Source: Prado023 sp964638055
GTDB taxonomy: Bacteria; Actinomycetota; Actinomycetes; S36-B12; CAIYMF01
Length of the DNA stretch: 9,494 bases
Reading direction: 5' to 3'
Assembly: GCA_964638055.1 (NCBI GenBank)
Contig: CAZWXF010000104.1
Location: 1-9,494, forward strand
In this document: positions 4,635 through 9,494 of the stretch, one piece after another
How positions within the stretch are numbered: the first letter of the stretch is position 1
Layout: the number at the start of each line of letters is the position of its first letter
Notes under the pieces: generated by a model
The model's database searches: none
Told to the model about the DNA's origin: nothing
The model's input: the letters and a program-made list of their open reading frames with translations, nothing else
Program-made: the position numbers and the translations under genes

Positions 4635-6146
4635 GTGAGGAGCACGCGTGTCGACGCGGCCGAGCGACGATCAGGTGCCGACATCCTGGTGCTGGGGGTC
4701 CGCGCCCCCGCGCGAGGTGAGGACACGACGAATGCGACGGCGGAGGTCCGGCCGGACGACCAGGCAGAGGCGATGGCTCTGGGCATCGACCTGGGCCGTC
4801 GCTTGGCTCGGGTCCGCGCGACCGGCCGGCGGGGCGAGCTGACCTGGATCGACCTGGAGGGCGACTCGCCCGTGGTCCTGGCCGTCCTCGGGCTGGGCAA
4901 GGGCACGCCGGCGGACCTGCGAGCCGCGGGCGCGGCTCTGGCGCGCCGTGCCCGGGGCAACGACTCGGCCGAGGTCCTGGTCCCGGGCGACCTGACGGCT
5001 GAGCACGTCAGAGCCCTCTCGGAGGGGATCGTGCTGGGCGGTCCGCTGCCGACCGCGGCGACCTCGACCAGCCCCGTGAGCGTTCCGCTGGGCGAGGTCC
5101 GGCTGATCACGACGATGACGGACGCAGGGGTCGCCGTGGCCTGTGGCGTGGCCCATGCCGAGGCGAGCATGCGGGCCCGTCGCCTGGTGCAGACGCCGAG
5201 CAACCGCAAGGGCCCCGACTGGCTGGCCGAGCAGGCGATCGCGCTGAGCGGTCCCGTGCTGACCCGGAGCCTCGGGGTCGAGGACCTCGCGAGGCTCGGG
5301 ATGGGCGGGCTGCTCGGGGTGGGCGGGGGGTCTGCGCGCCCGCCGCGCCTGGTGACGCTGGGCTGGGCGCCCCCCGACGTGGGCGCCGATGACCTGCGCC
5401 ACGTGGTGCTGGTGGGCAAGGGCATCACCTTCGACTCCGGCGGGATCTCCCTGAAGCCTCCCGAGATGCAGATCCCGATGAAGACCGACATGACGGGCGC
5501 GGCGGTTGTCACCGGCGTCATCTCCGCCCTGTCGGAGCTCGGCGTGCGTGGCGCTCCGGGTGTCCGGGTCACCGGACTGCTGTGCCTGGCGGAGAACCTG
5601 CCGGGAGCGTCGGCGCTCAGGCCCGGGGACGTCGTGCGTCATCACGGGGGATTGACCAGCGAGGTGCTCAACACCGACGCCGAGGGTCGGCTCGTGCTGG
5701 GCGACGGCCTGGCCTGGGCGGTGGGCGAGCTGCGCGCCGACGTCGTCATCGACGTGGCCACGCTCACCGGTGCGGCGACGCTCGGGCTGGGTCGCACCTA
5801 CGGGGCGCTGTTCGCCAACCGCCCAGGGCTGGCCGATGCATTGCGCGAAGCCGGGAGGGCGGCGGGCGAGCCGCTCTGGCAGCTGCCGCTTCACGAGTCG
5901 TACCGGGAGCTCATCTCCTCGGAGGTGGCCGACCAGGCCAATGCCGATGCCACCCCGGGTCCGGGGCCCGGCGCGATCACGGCGGCCCTGTTCCTGCAGC
6001 GCTTCGTCGGCGGCACTCCTTGGGCGCACCTCGACGTCGCGGGGCCCGCCCGATCCGATTCCGAGCGCCTCGACGTCCCGAAGGGCGGAACGGGCTTCGG
6101 GGTGCGCGCGCTGCTGAGGTGGCTGGAGGCGGGGGCACGGACCTGA
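4635..6146 (+). CDS. pepA: Leucyl aminopeptidase (cytosol aminopeptidase, M17 family)
   Basis: Hexameric two-metal enzyme that removes N-terminal residues from peptides in cytoplasmic peptide turnover. From the GTG at 4635 the protein is 503 residues, the usual M17 length. The N-terminal domain begins RSTRVDAAERRSGADILVLGV. The catalytic domain contains PSNRKGPDWLAEQA, VGKGITFDSGGISLKP (K262, D267, K274), MKTDMTGAA (D285), and the signature NTDAEGRL (D348, E350, R352). Spacing of these residues agrees with bovine lens aminopeptidase ligands K250, D255, K262, D273, D332, E334 and R336. All metal and catalytic residues are present. The frame is open back to 4410, but that stretch is Arg-rich and crosses the terminator. 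The gene stands alone and converges on the methyltransferase gene. The symbol is by family; it may be called lap instead. Confidence 0.95.
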   Translation: MRSTRVDAAERRSGADILVLGVRAPARGEDTTNATAEVRPDDQAEAMALGIDLGRRLARVRATGRRGELTWIDLEGDSPVVLAVLGLGKGTPADLRAAGAALARRARGNDSAEVLVPGDLTAEHVRALSEGIVLGGPLPTAATSTSPVSVPLGEVRLITTMTDAGVAVACGVAHAEASMRARRLVQTPSNRKGPDWLAEQAIALSGPVLTRSLGVEDLARLGMGGLLGVGGGSARPPRLVTLGWAPPDVGADDLRHVVLVGKGITFDSGGISLKPPEMQIPMKTDMTGAAVVTGVISALSELGVRGAPGVRVTGLLCLAENLPGASALRPGDVVRHHGGLTSEVLNTDAEGRLVLGDGLAWAVGELRADVVIDVATLTGAATLGLGRTYGALFANRPGLADALREAGRAAGEPLWQLPLHESYRELISSEVADQANADATPGPGPGAITAALFLQRFVGGTPWAHLDVAGPARSDSERLDVPKGGTGFGVRALLRWLEAGART

Positions 6147-6182
6147 CTCGGCGGGGCACGGGCTGATCCCGCATGCGCGAAG

Positions 6183-6206
6183 GGGCCCCTCAGGCCTGGG
6201 GGTCCC
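6183..6206. terminator. GC-rich hairpin between convergent pepA and methyltransferase genes
   Basis: GGG (6183-6185) and CCCC (6186-6189) can pair with GGGG (6199-6202) and CCC (6204-6206) around a bulged T, with loop TCAGGCCTG. It sits in the 66-bp convergent gap. There is no U-tract, so a terminator role is only plausible. Confidence 0.3.
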
Positions 6207-6234
6207 GCTCGCTCAGACCTGGGGGTCCCGCTCG
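6189..6234. repeat. 23-bp tandem duplication over the methyltransferase stop codon
   Basis: Copies at 6189-6211 and 6212-6234 differ at one base (CTCAGGCC versus CTCAGACC, then GTCCCGCTCG in both). The second copy encodes the methyltransferase C-terminus (ERDPQV, stop at 6213-6215). The first lies just beyond and would encode ERDPQA and another stop if in frame. Confidence 0.9.
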
Positions 6235-6875
6235 CGAAGGACTGCGGCCAGCAGGCCATCCCCGACGGGTAGCAGGCAGGGAGTGACCCGAGGGTCCTCG
6301 CGCAGCGCGTTGCCGAGGCTGCGCAGGCTTACGGTGTCCTGGTCCCGCTGCGCCGGGTCGGCGACCTTGTCGTGCCACAGGGCGTTGTCGAACAGGACCA
6401 CGCCACCCGGCCGGAGCAGCCGCATCGCCTGGTCGAGGTAGGCCGCGTACTCGGCCTTGTCGCCGTCGAGCAGGACGATGTCGTAGGCGCCGTCGGTGAG
6501 CCGCGGCAGCACGTCCAGGGCACGGCCGGTGATGAGCCGGGTTCGCGAGGGGGCGATCCCCGCCGTGGCGAACGTCGCCCGCGCGGCCCGCTGGTTCTCC
6601 GCCTCGACGTCCACGCTGGTCAGGACACCGTCGGGACGCATCCCGCGCAGGAGGGCCAGTCCGGAGATCCCGACGCCGGTGCCGACCTCCACCACCGCGC
6701 GGGCGGAGAGCGTCGCGGCCAGGAATGTCAGTGCCGCGACGGTGCCCCGCCCCACAGGGGGGCAGCCGAGCTCGGCTGCCCGGGCGCGGGCCTCGGTGAG
6801 GAACCCTTCCTCGGGAAGCCATTCCTCGGCGTAGGTCCAGCTCGCGGGGGCGGGGGGCGTCACGGCGGCGCACAT
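6213..6875 (-). CDS. SAM-dependent O-methyltransferase (Rv1220c-like)
   Basis: A 220-residue class I methyltransferase of the catechol/caffeoyl-CoA O-methyltransferase type. SAM-binding motif I is VVEVGTGVGISGLAL (about 61-75), the acidic ribose contact is in LTSVDVEAE (about 85-93), and the metal/active-site region is YDIVLLDGDKAEYAAYLD (131-148) followed by LLRPGGVVLFDNALW (153-167). D137, D139 and the FDN163-164 pair are candidate metal ligands. No signal peptide. The substrate is unknown. The ATG at 6873-6875 has GAGGAGAGG on the minus strand ending 6 nt upstream. In mycobacteria the homologue (Rv1220c) lies next to sigE, divergent from sigE-rseA-htrA-tatB; here it faces htrA directly. 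The C-terminal codons are part of a 23-bp tandem duplication. Confidence 0.92.
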   Translation of the reverse strand: MCAAVTPPAPASWTYAEEWLPEEGFLTEARARAAELGCPPVGRGTVAALTFLAATLSARAVVEVGTGVGISGLALLRGMRPDGVLTSVDVEAENQRAARATFATAGIAPSRTRLITGRALDVLPRLTDGAYDIVLLDGDKAEYAAYLDQAMRLLRPGGVVLFDNALWHDKVADPAQRDQDTVSLRSLGNALREDPRVTPCLLPVGDGLLAAVLRERDPQV

Positions 6876-6911
6876 CAGGCACCTCTCCTCGTCGCGGTGG
6901 GTGTGGAGGCG

Positions 6912-6919
6912 ATGCTATA
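6912..6919 (-). promoter_or_regulatory. Likely -10 region of the methyltransferase gene
   Basis: On the minus strand the octamer reads TATAGCAT, containing TAGCAT (6917-6912), a TANNNT match. A start about 7 nt downstream would leave a leader of roughly 30 nt with the GAGGAGAGG ribosome site. No clear -35. Confidence 0.45.
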
Positions 6920-7042
6920 GGCCCTCGCGCCCGCGGCCATGGCTTCGGTGGGTTCCCGGGACCGGTGCGGTCCGCGGCGGCGCCCGCCCGGATCGGCTGA
7001 CCTCAGAGCCCGACGCGCGGATCGGCGAGATGGGACTGCGGA

Positions 7043-7059
7043 CTTACGAGATCGTTACG
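7043..7059. promoter_or_regulatory. 11-bp-spaced direct repeat CTTACG / GTTACG upstream of htrA
   Basis: CTTACG (7043-7048) and GTTACG (7054-7059) are offset by 11 bp, one helical turn. That is the layout used by OmpR-family response regulators. It lies 32 bp before the predicted -10 at 7091. MtrA or MprA are conceivable binders by analogy; this is inference. Confidence 0.35.
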
Positions 7060-7060
7060 C

Positions 7061-7074
7061 CCTCCCGCGGGAGG
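7061..7074. repeat. 14-bp perfect palindrome before the htrA promoter
   Basis: CCTCCCGCGGGAGG is its own reverse complement and falls across the expected -35 position for the -10 at 7091-7096. It could be a repressor or activator site. The role is inferred from position only. Confidence 0.5.
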
Positions 7075-7090
7075 CCTGAGGGTGCGTGCC

Positions 7091-7096
7091 TAGCGT
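7091..7096 (+). promoter_or_regulatory. -10 element of the htrA transcript
   Basis: TAGCGT, 8 nt before the ATG at 7105 and sharing CTAGCGTGCGC with the LOG-gene promoter at 2968-2978. A start at about 7103-7105 would make the mini-ORF leaderless and give htrA a leader of about 60 nt. Confidence 0.5.
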
Positions 7097-7104
7097 GCGC
7101 TCAG

Positions 7105-7134
7105 ATGGATCTGGGGCCAGCCGTGGCGGCTTGA
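7105..7134 (+). CDS. Possible leaderless 9-codon upstream ORF of htrA
   Basis: ATG at 7105 opens MDLGPAVAA followed by TGA (7132-7134), 31 bp before the htrA ATG. It has no Shine-Dalgarno but is 8 nt from a TAGCGT hexamer, the same geometry as the LOG-gene start. Leaderless mini-ORFs ahead of annotated genes are common in mycobacterial transcript maps. It may tune htrA translation, or simply reflect where transcription starts. No regulatory codon bias (such as a Cys or Leu run) is visible. Confidence 0.35.
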   Translation: MDLGPAVAA

Positions 7135-7165
7135 GCCCCCCGGGACGGACAAGGATGATGTGGCC

Positions 7166-8692
7166 ATGACCGAGCAGCCGAACGAGAGCTCCCCTGCCGA
7201 GGGCGACCCCGGATCGTCCCCGGGCTGGTCACCCCCGTCGGGGCAGGCCCAGCCCGCAACGGGAGTGCCTGGAAGCGAGGCTGCGAGCTGGCCTGGCCCT
7301 GAGTCAGGCCTCGCTCCTGCGGGCTCGGCTCCGGGCGTGTCGGTCACGACGGACCCGTCGGGATATGGGTCGGTCCCCGGCACGCCGGCGGGGCAGCCCC
7401 AGCATCAGACGACGGCGTTCGACACGGACAGCCAGCCCACGACCGCGCAGCCGTTGCCCGGCTACCCGCCGCCGGGGGCCACTGGGTACGCCGGACCCGG
7501 TTACACCCCACCCGGCTACACCCCACCCGGCTACACCCCACCCGGATATGGCAACGACTCGGCTGCGTTCGCCGCCCAGACCGTGGCGGTACCCGTCCAG
7601 CCACACCCGGCGCCGGCCGGGTCGAGGAAGCAGCGCGGCCCGCGGGGCGGAGCGATCCTCGCCCTGGCTGCGGTCGTCGGCCTGCTGGCCGGGCTGTTGG
7701 GTGGGTTCTTGGGCGCCCGGTGGTCGGCCAACAATCCCAGCGCCACCCTGCCGCAGGCCTCGCCGAACACGTCCCCGCGGCCAGAGGGATCGGTGGCGGC
7801 CATCGCGGCCAAGGTGAGCCCCAGCGTCGTCTCGCTGTCCGTGGAGGGCCAGCTTGCCGAAGGAACGGGCTCCGGCTTCGTGATCCGGCAGGACGGCTAC
7901 ATCCTGACCAACAATCACGTGGTCGCCGACGCGGTCAACTCGGGCTCGATCACGGTGCGGTTCGAGGACGGTCGCACGATGGACGCGAGCATCGTCGGCA
8001 GGGATTCCTCGTACGATCTGGCGGTCATCAAGGTGAACGCCACGGGGCTGACGGTCGCACCGCTGGGGAACTCCGACGGCGTCGTCGTCGGAGACCTCGC
8101 GGTGGCCATCGGATCGCCGCTGGGCCTCGACGGGACGGTGACCGCCGGGATCATCAGCGCCAAGAACCGGGCGGTGACCGCTGGCGGCCAAGGTGAGGCC
8201 TCGTTCATCAACGCCATCCAGACCGATGCGGCCGTCAACCCCGGCAACTCGGGGGGGCCCTTGGTCAACGGCGACAGCCAGGTGATCGGGGTGAACTCCG
8301 CGATTGCCACGCTCGACTCGGGTTCCGGGCAGTCCGGCTCCATCGGCCTGGGCTTCGCCATCCCGATCAACCAGGCCAGGCGCATCGCCGAGGAGCTCAT
8401 CGCCACGGGCAAGTCCACCAAGCCGGTGATCGGCGTCCAGCTGGACACCAGCTACACCGGGGATGGCGCTCGCGTGGCCAAGGTGATCCCGGGTGGTCCG
8501 GCCGACGAGGCGGGGATGCAGGACGGCGACATCATCGTGGAGTTCGACGGCGTGCCCGTGACCGACTCCACGCAGCTCATCGTGGACGTCCGGTCCAAGA
8601 GCCCGGGAGACGAGGTCTCGATGAAGGTCAAGCGGGACTCCAGCACAATCGACCTCACAGTCACGCTGGGTTCCGATTCGTCCTCGAACTGA
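7166..8692 (+). CDS. htrA: HtrA/DegP-type membrane-anchored serine protease with one PDZ domain
   Basis: Extracytoplasmic quality-control protease. The 508-residue protein has a long Pro/Gly-rich cytoplasmic N-terminus (1-150) that includes three YTPPG repeats, and one transmembrane helix (about 162-187, AILALAAVVGLLAGLLGGFL). A trypsin-like domain follows with the complete triad: H251 in ILTNNHVVADA, D284 in SSYDLAVIKV, and S362 in NPGNSGGPL. A PDZ domain runs from about 419 to 505 (IGVQLDTSY... AKVIPGGPADEAGMQDGDIIV). The ATG at 7166 (MTEQPNESS) has AAGGA at 10 nt; an in-frame GTG at 7160 would add two residues. Topology predicts the catalytic and PDZ domains outside the membrane. In mycobacteria this gene follows sigE-rseA and precedes tatB; tatB is kept here but sigE-rseA are not. 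Confidence 0.95.
   Translation: MTEQPNESSPAEGDPGSSPGWSPPSGQAQPATGVPGSEAASWPGPESGLAPAGSAPGVSVTTDPSGYGSVPGTPAGQPQHQTTAFDTDSQPTTAQPLPGYPPPGATGYAGPGYTPPGYTPPGYTPPGYGNDSAAFAAQTVAVPVQPHPAPAGSRKQRGPRGGAILALAAVVGLLAGLLGGFLGARWSANNPSATLPQASPNTSPRPEGSVAAIAAKVSPSVVSLSVEGQLAEGTGSGFVIRQDGYILTNNHVVADAVNSGSITVRFEDGRTMDASIVGRDSSYDLAVIKVNATGLTVAPLGNSDGVVVGDLAVAIGSPLGLDGTVTAGIISAKNRAVTAGGQGEASFINAIQTDAAVNPGNSGGPLVNGDSQVIGVNSAIATLDSGSGQSGSIGLGFAIPINQARRIAEELIATGKSTKPVIGVQLDTSYTGDGARVAKVIPGGPADEAGMQDGDIIVEFDGVPVTDSTQLIVDVRSKSPGDEVSMKVKRDSSTIDLTVTLGSDSSSN
7501..7545 (+). repeat. Three 15-bp tandem repeats in the htrA cytoplasmic region
   Basis: The unit CTACACCCCACCCGG is repeated three times (the first copy starts TTAC), encoding YTPPG x3 within the Pro-rich N-terminus. 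Such in-frame repeats can change copy number by slippage without breaking the gene. Confidence 0.9.
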
Positions 8693-8700
8693 CTCCGGCG

Positions 8701-8706
8701 TACCCT
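8701..8706 (+). promoter_or_regulatory. -10 element of tatB (leaderless)
   Basis: TACCCT, 6 nt before the GTG start at 8713, with no Shine-Dalgarno between the htrA stop and tatB. The first transcribed base could be the start codon itself. tatB could then be expressed independently of htrA. Confidence 0.5.
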
Positions 8707-8712
8707 GCACGC

Positions 8713-9093
8713 GTGCTCGACATCGGCTTGGGCGAGGTAGCTGTCATCGCCGTCGTCGCCCTGCTGGTGTTCGGCCCTGACCGCCTGCCCAAGGCAGCCG
8801 CGGATGCGGCTCGCACGCTGCGGCATCTGCGGCAGGTGGCCAGCTCGGCCCGGCAGGAGCTGGTCGCTGCGGCAGGGCTGGATGAGGGCGGTGAGCTGTC
8901 CGAGGCCGTGGGACAGCTGCGTGAGCTCGATCCTCGGCGTGGATCGGACCCCCGCCACGAGGTGAGTCCGGCACAGGCCCGTCCCGCGACCTCCCGCCAG
9001 CCGTCCGCGGCGCCCACGAAGGGCGACAGCGTGGCGGCGAAGGTCACGGGTTCCGGCACGGCAGAGGTCCAGGCCGACCCCGACTGGACCTGA
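8713..9093 (+). CDS. tatB: Sec-independent protein translocase subunit TatB
   Basis: Component of the twin-arginine translocase that forms the signal-peptide receptor with TatC. The 126-residue product has the family layout: a short N-terminus MLDIGLGE with the conserved Glu (E8), a membrane helix (about 6-19, LGEVAVIAVVALLV), the hinge FGPDRLP, an amphipathic helix (KAAADAARTLRHLRQVASS), and a long polar, disordered tail rich in Ala/Pro/Ser. The GTG start at 8713 begins directly after a TACCCT hexamer and lacks a Shine-Dalgarno, so the mRNA is probably leaderless. It lies 20 bp after htrA, the same order as Rv1223-Rv1224 in M. tuberculosis. TatA and TatC are not in the window, as is usual for actinobacteria, where they sit elsewhere. 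Confidence 0.92.
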   Translation: MLDIGLGEVAVIAVVALLVFGPDRLPKAAADAARTLRHLRQVASSARQELVAAAGLDEGGELSEAVGQLRELDPRRGSDPRHEVSPAQARPATSRQPSAAPTKGDSVAAKVTGSGTAEVQADPDWT

Positions 9094-9298
9094 GACCCTC
9101 GGTAGGCCCCCCGGGTGCGGTGACCGGCCCTCAGGGAAACGAGCGGGTCCTCGCCCGGCCGCCGGACGCGCCGTCCCGAACAACCGCGCCGCCGGACGTC
9201 GGGCGCCGACGAGAACGTCGCGTGCGTCCGCAGCCGGCGCGGGTCTGTTCCCCACGCCTGGAGCTCGGTCGGTGAGCGTGCCGGAGTAGGTCAGGCTG

Positions 9299-9330
9299 GC
9301 CCTCGCGAGGGGCGACCCGGGTCCTCGAGC
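9299..9330. repeat. Three abutting perfect palindromes
   Basis: GCCCCTCGCGAGGGGC (9299-9314), GACCCGGGTC (9315-9324) and CTCGAG (9325-9330) follow each other without a gap. The first can form a 6-bp GC stem with a CGCG loop. It may end tatB transcription at a distance or bind protein; nothing else identifies its role. Confidence 0.6.
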
Positions 9331-9416
9331 CTTCTGCCGTGGCACTCGATCCGCTGGCTGTCGCATTGAGGACTTGGACGGCAGCGCAATCCCGGTCCGA
9401 GGTCTAGTCCTGTGAC

Positions 9417-9432
9417 TCGAACAGGTGTACGA
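9417..9432. promoter_or_regulatory. SOS (LexA) box-like site overlapping a -10
   Basis: TCGAACAGGTGTACGA matches the actinobacterial LexA pattern TCGAAC-N4-GTTCGA except for GTA in place of GTT. The overlapping TACGAT (9428-9433) fits a -10, so LexA binding would block it. Candidate starts of the next gene follow at 9452 (GTG) and 9485 (ATG). Confidence 0.5.
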
Positions 9433-9484
9433 TTCGGGGATCGGATCGAAGGTGATCCGGGTGCTGGAGCCGACGGGGGTCGAG

Positions 9485-9494
9485 ATGAGCAGTG
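9485..9494 (+). CDS. Possible start of a truncated rightward gene
   Basis: ATGAGCAGT at the window end, preceded by GGGGG (9475-9479) at 5 nt. The in-frame GTG at 9452 with GAAGG just before it is an alternative start. Only a few codons are visible, so the product cannot be known. The SOS-like box upstream suggests a damage-inducible gene. Confidence 0.3.

Larger units (their letters stand above)
9094..9484. other. Gene-free stretch after tatB
   Basis: About 390 bases with no frame that looks like a protein and no recognisable RNA gene. It contains a short hairpin CGTCGG-GCG-CCGACG (9197-9211), a run of three abutting palindromes (9299-9330), and an SOS-like box with an overlapping -10 near the right end. 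The open minus-strand frame crossing it also runs antisense through tatB and has no family features. Confidence 0.6.

Noticed and set aside
4583..6029. Long minus-strand frames across the aminopeptidase gene
   Set aside because: Antisense shadows with no motifs; the plus strand carries every M17 catalytic residue.
6901..7134. 77-codon plus-strand frame in the gap before htrA, as a possible sigE remnant
   Set aside because: No sigma-factor motif is seen, and the composition is like non-coding GC-rich DNA; only its last nine codons have a plausible leaderless start.
7155..7169. Four-codon ORF (MMWP) overlapping the htrA ATG
   Set aside because: No usable ribosome site at proper spacing and too short to assess; most likely chance.
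8452..9366. 304-codon minus-strand frame after and across tatB
   Set aside because: Mostly antisense to htrA and tatB, no recognisable domain, no ribosome site seen.
1..9494. CRISPR arrays, tRNA/rRNA genes, transposases, integrases or toxin-antitoxin pairs
   Set aside because: I looked for spaced repeats, tRNA arms and typical motifs on both strands and found none.

Overview
The window is very GC-rich, with strong G/C bias at third codon positions, and has the gene content of an actinobacterium. Two things support this. DapD is the actinobacterial trimer type, and the short 'MAAMKPRTGDGPLEVTKEGR' protein (DUF3117) is an actinobacterial marker. The gene order, recalled from knowledge and not searched, parallels the Mycobacterium tuberculosis segment Rv1201c (dapD), Rv1202 (dapE), Rv1205 (LOG family), Rv1209 (DivIVA-like), Rv1211 (DUF3117), Rv1220c (O-methyltransferase), Rv1223 (htrA), Rv1224 (tatB). 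Most of the window is therefore a conserved chromosomal core, not an accessory island. I cannot fix the genus.

Layout. Bases 1-2157: dapD (minus) and dapE (plus), two steps of the succinylase branch of lysine/diaminopimelate synthesis, diverge from a 45-bp gap holding one nearly symmetric -10 element. Bases 2162-2890: a YceI-family gene (minus) converges on dapE. Upstream of it lie a possible 49-codon ORF overlapping its start codon and a 23-bp palindromic operator. Bases 2983-4406: a LOG-family gene, a membrane-anchored DivIVA-like protein and the DUF3117 gene run rightward and end at a strong intrinsic terminator. Bases 4635-6146: an M17 leucyl aminopeptidase. Bases 6213-6875: an O-methyltransferase (minus) convergent to it. 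Bases 7105-9093: a tiny leaderless ORF, an HtrA-type membrane-anchored serine protease and TatB. Bases 9094-9484 hold no recognisable gene but contain abutting palindromes and an SOS-like box just before what may be the start of another gene.

How it fits together. dapD/dapE supply DAP for peptidoglycan and lysine. HtrA and TatB serve the cell envelope (quality control of exported proteins and Tat export). Relative to mycobacteria, the sigE-rseA pair that normally sits between the methyltransferase and htrA is absent, and the gap carries promoter and operator-like sequence instead. Several genes (dapD, the LOG gene, tatB and the mini-ORF before htrA) start 6-8 nt after a TANNNT hexamer with no Shine-Dalgarno sequence, the signature of leaderless transcripts.

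I did not find a clearly new multi-gene system. The most interesting unexplained items are the operator/small-ORF/YceI unit, the leaderless mini-ORF plus operator-like repeats before htrA, the symmetric dapD/dapE promoter, tandem duplications at both convergent stop-codon junctions, and the SOS-like box at the right edge.
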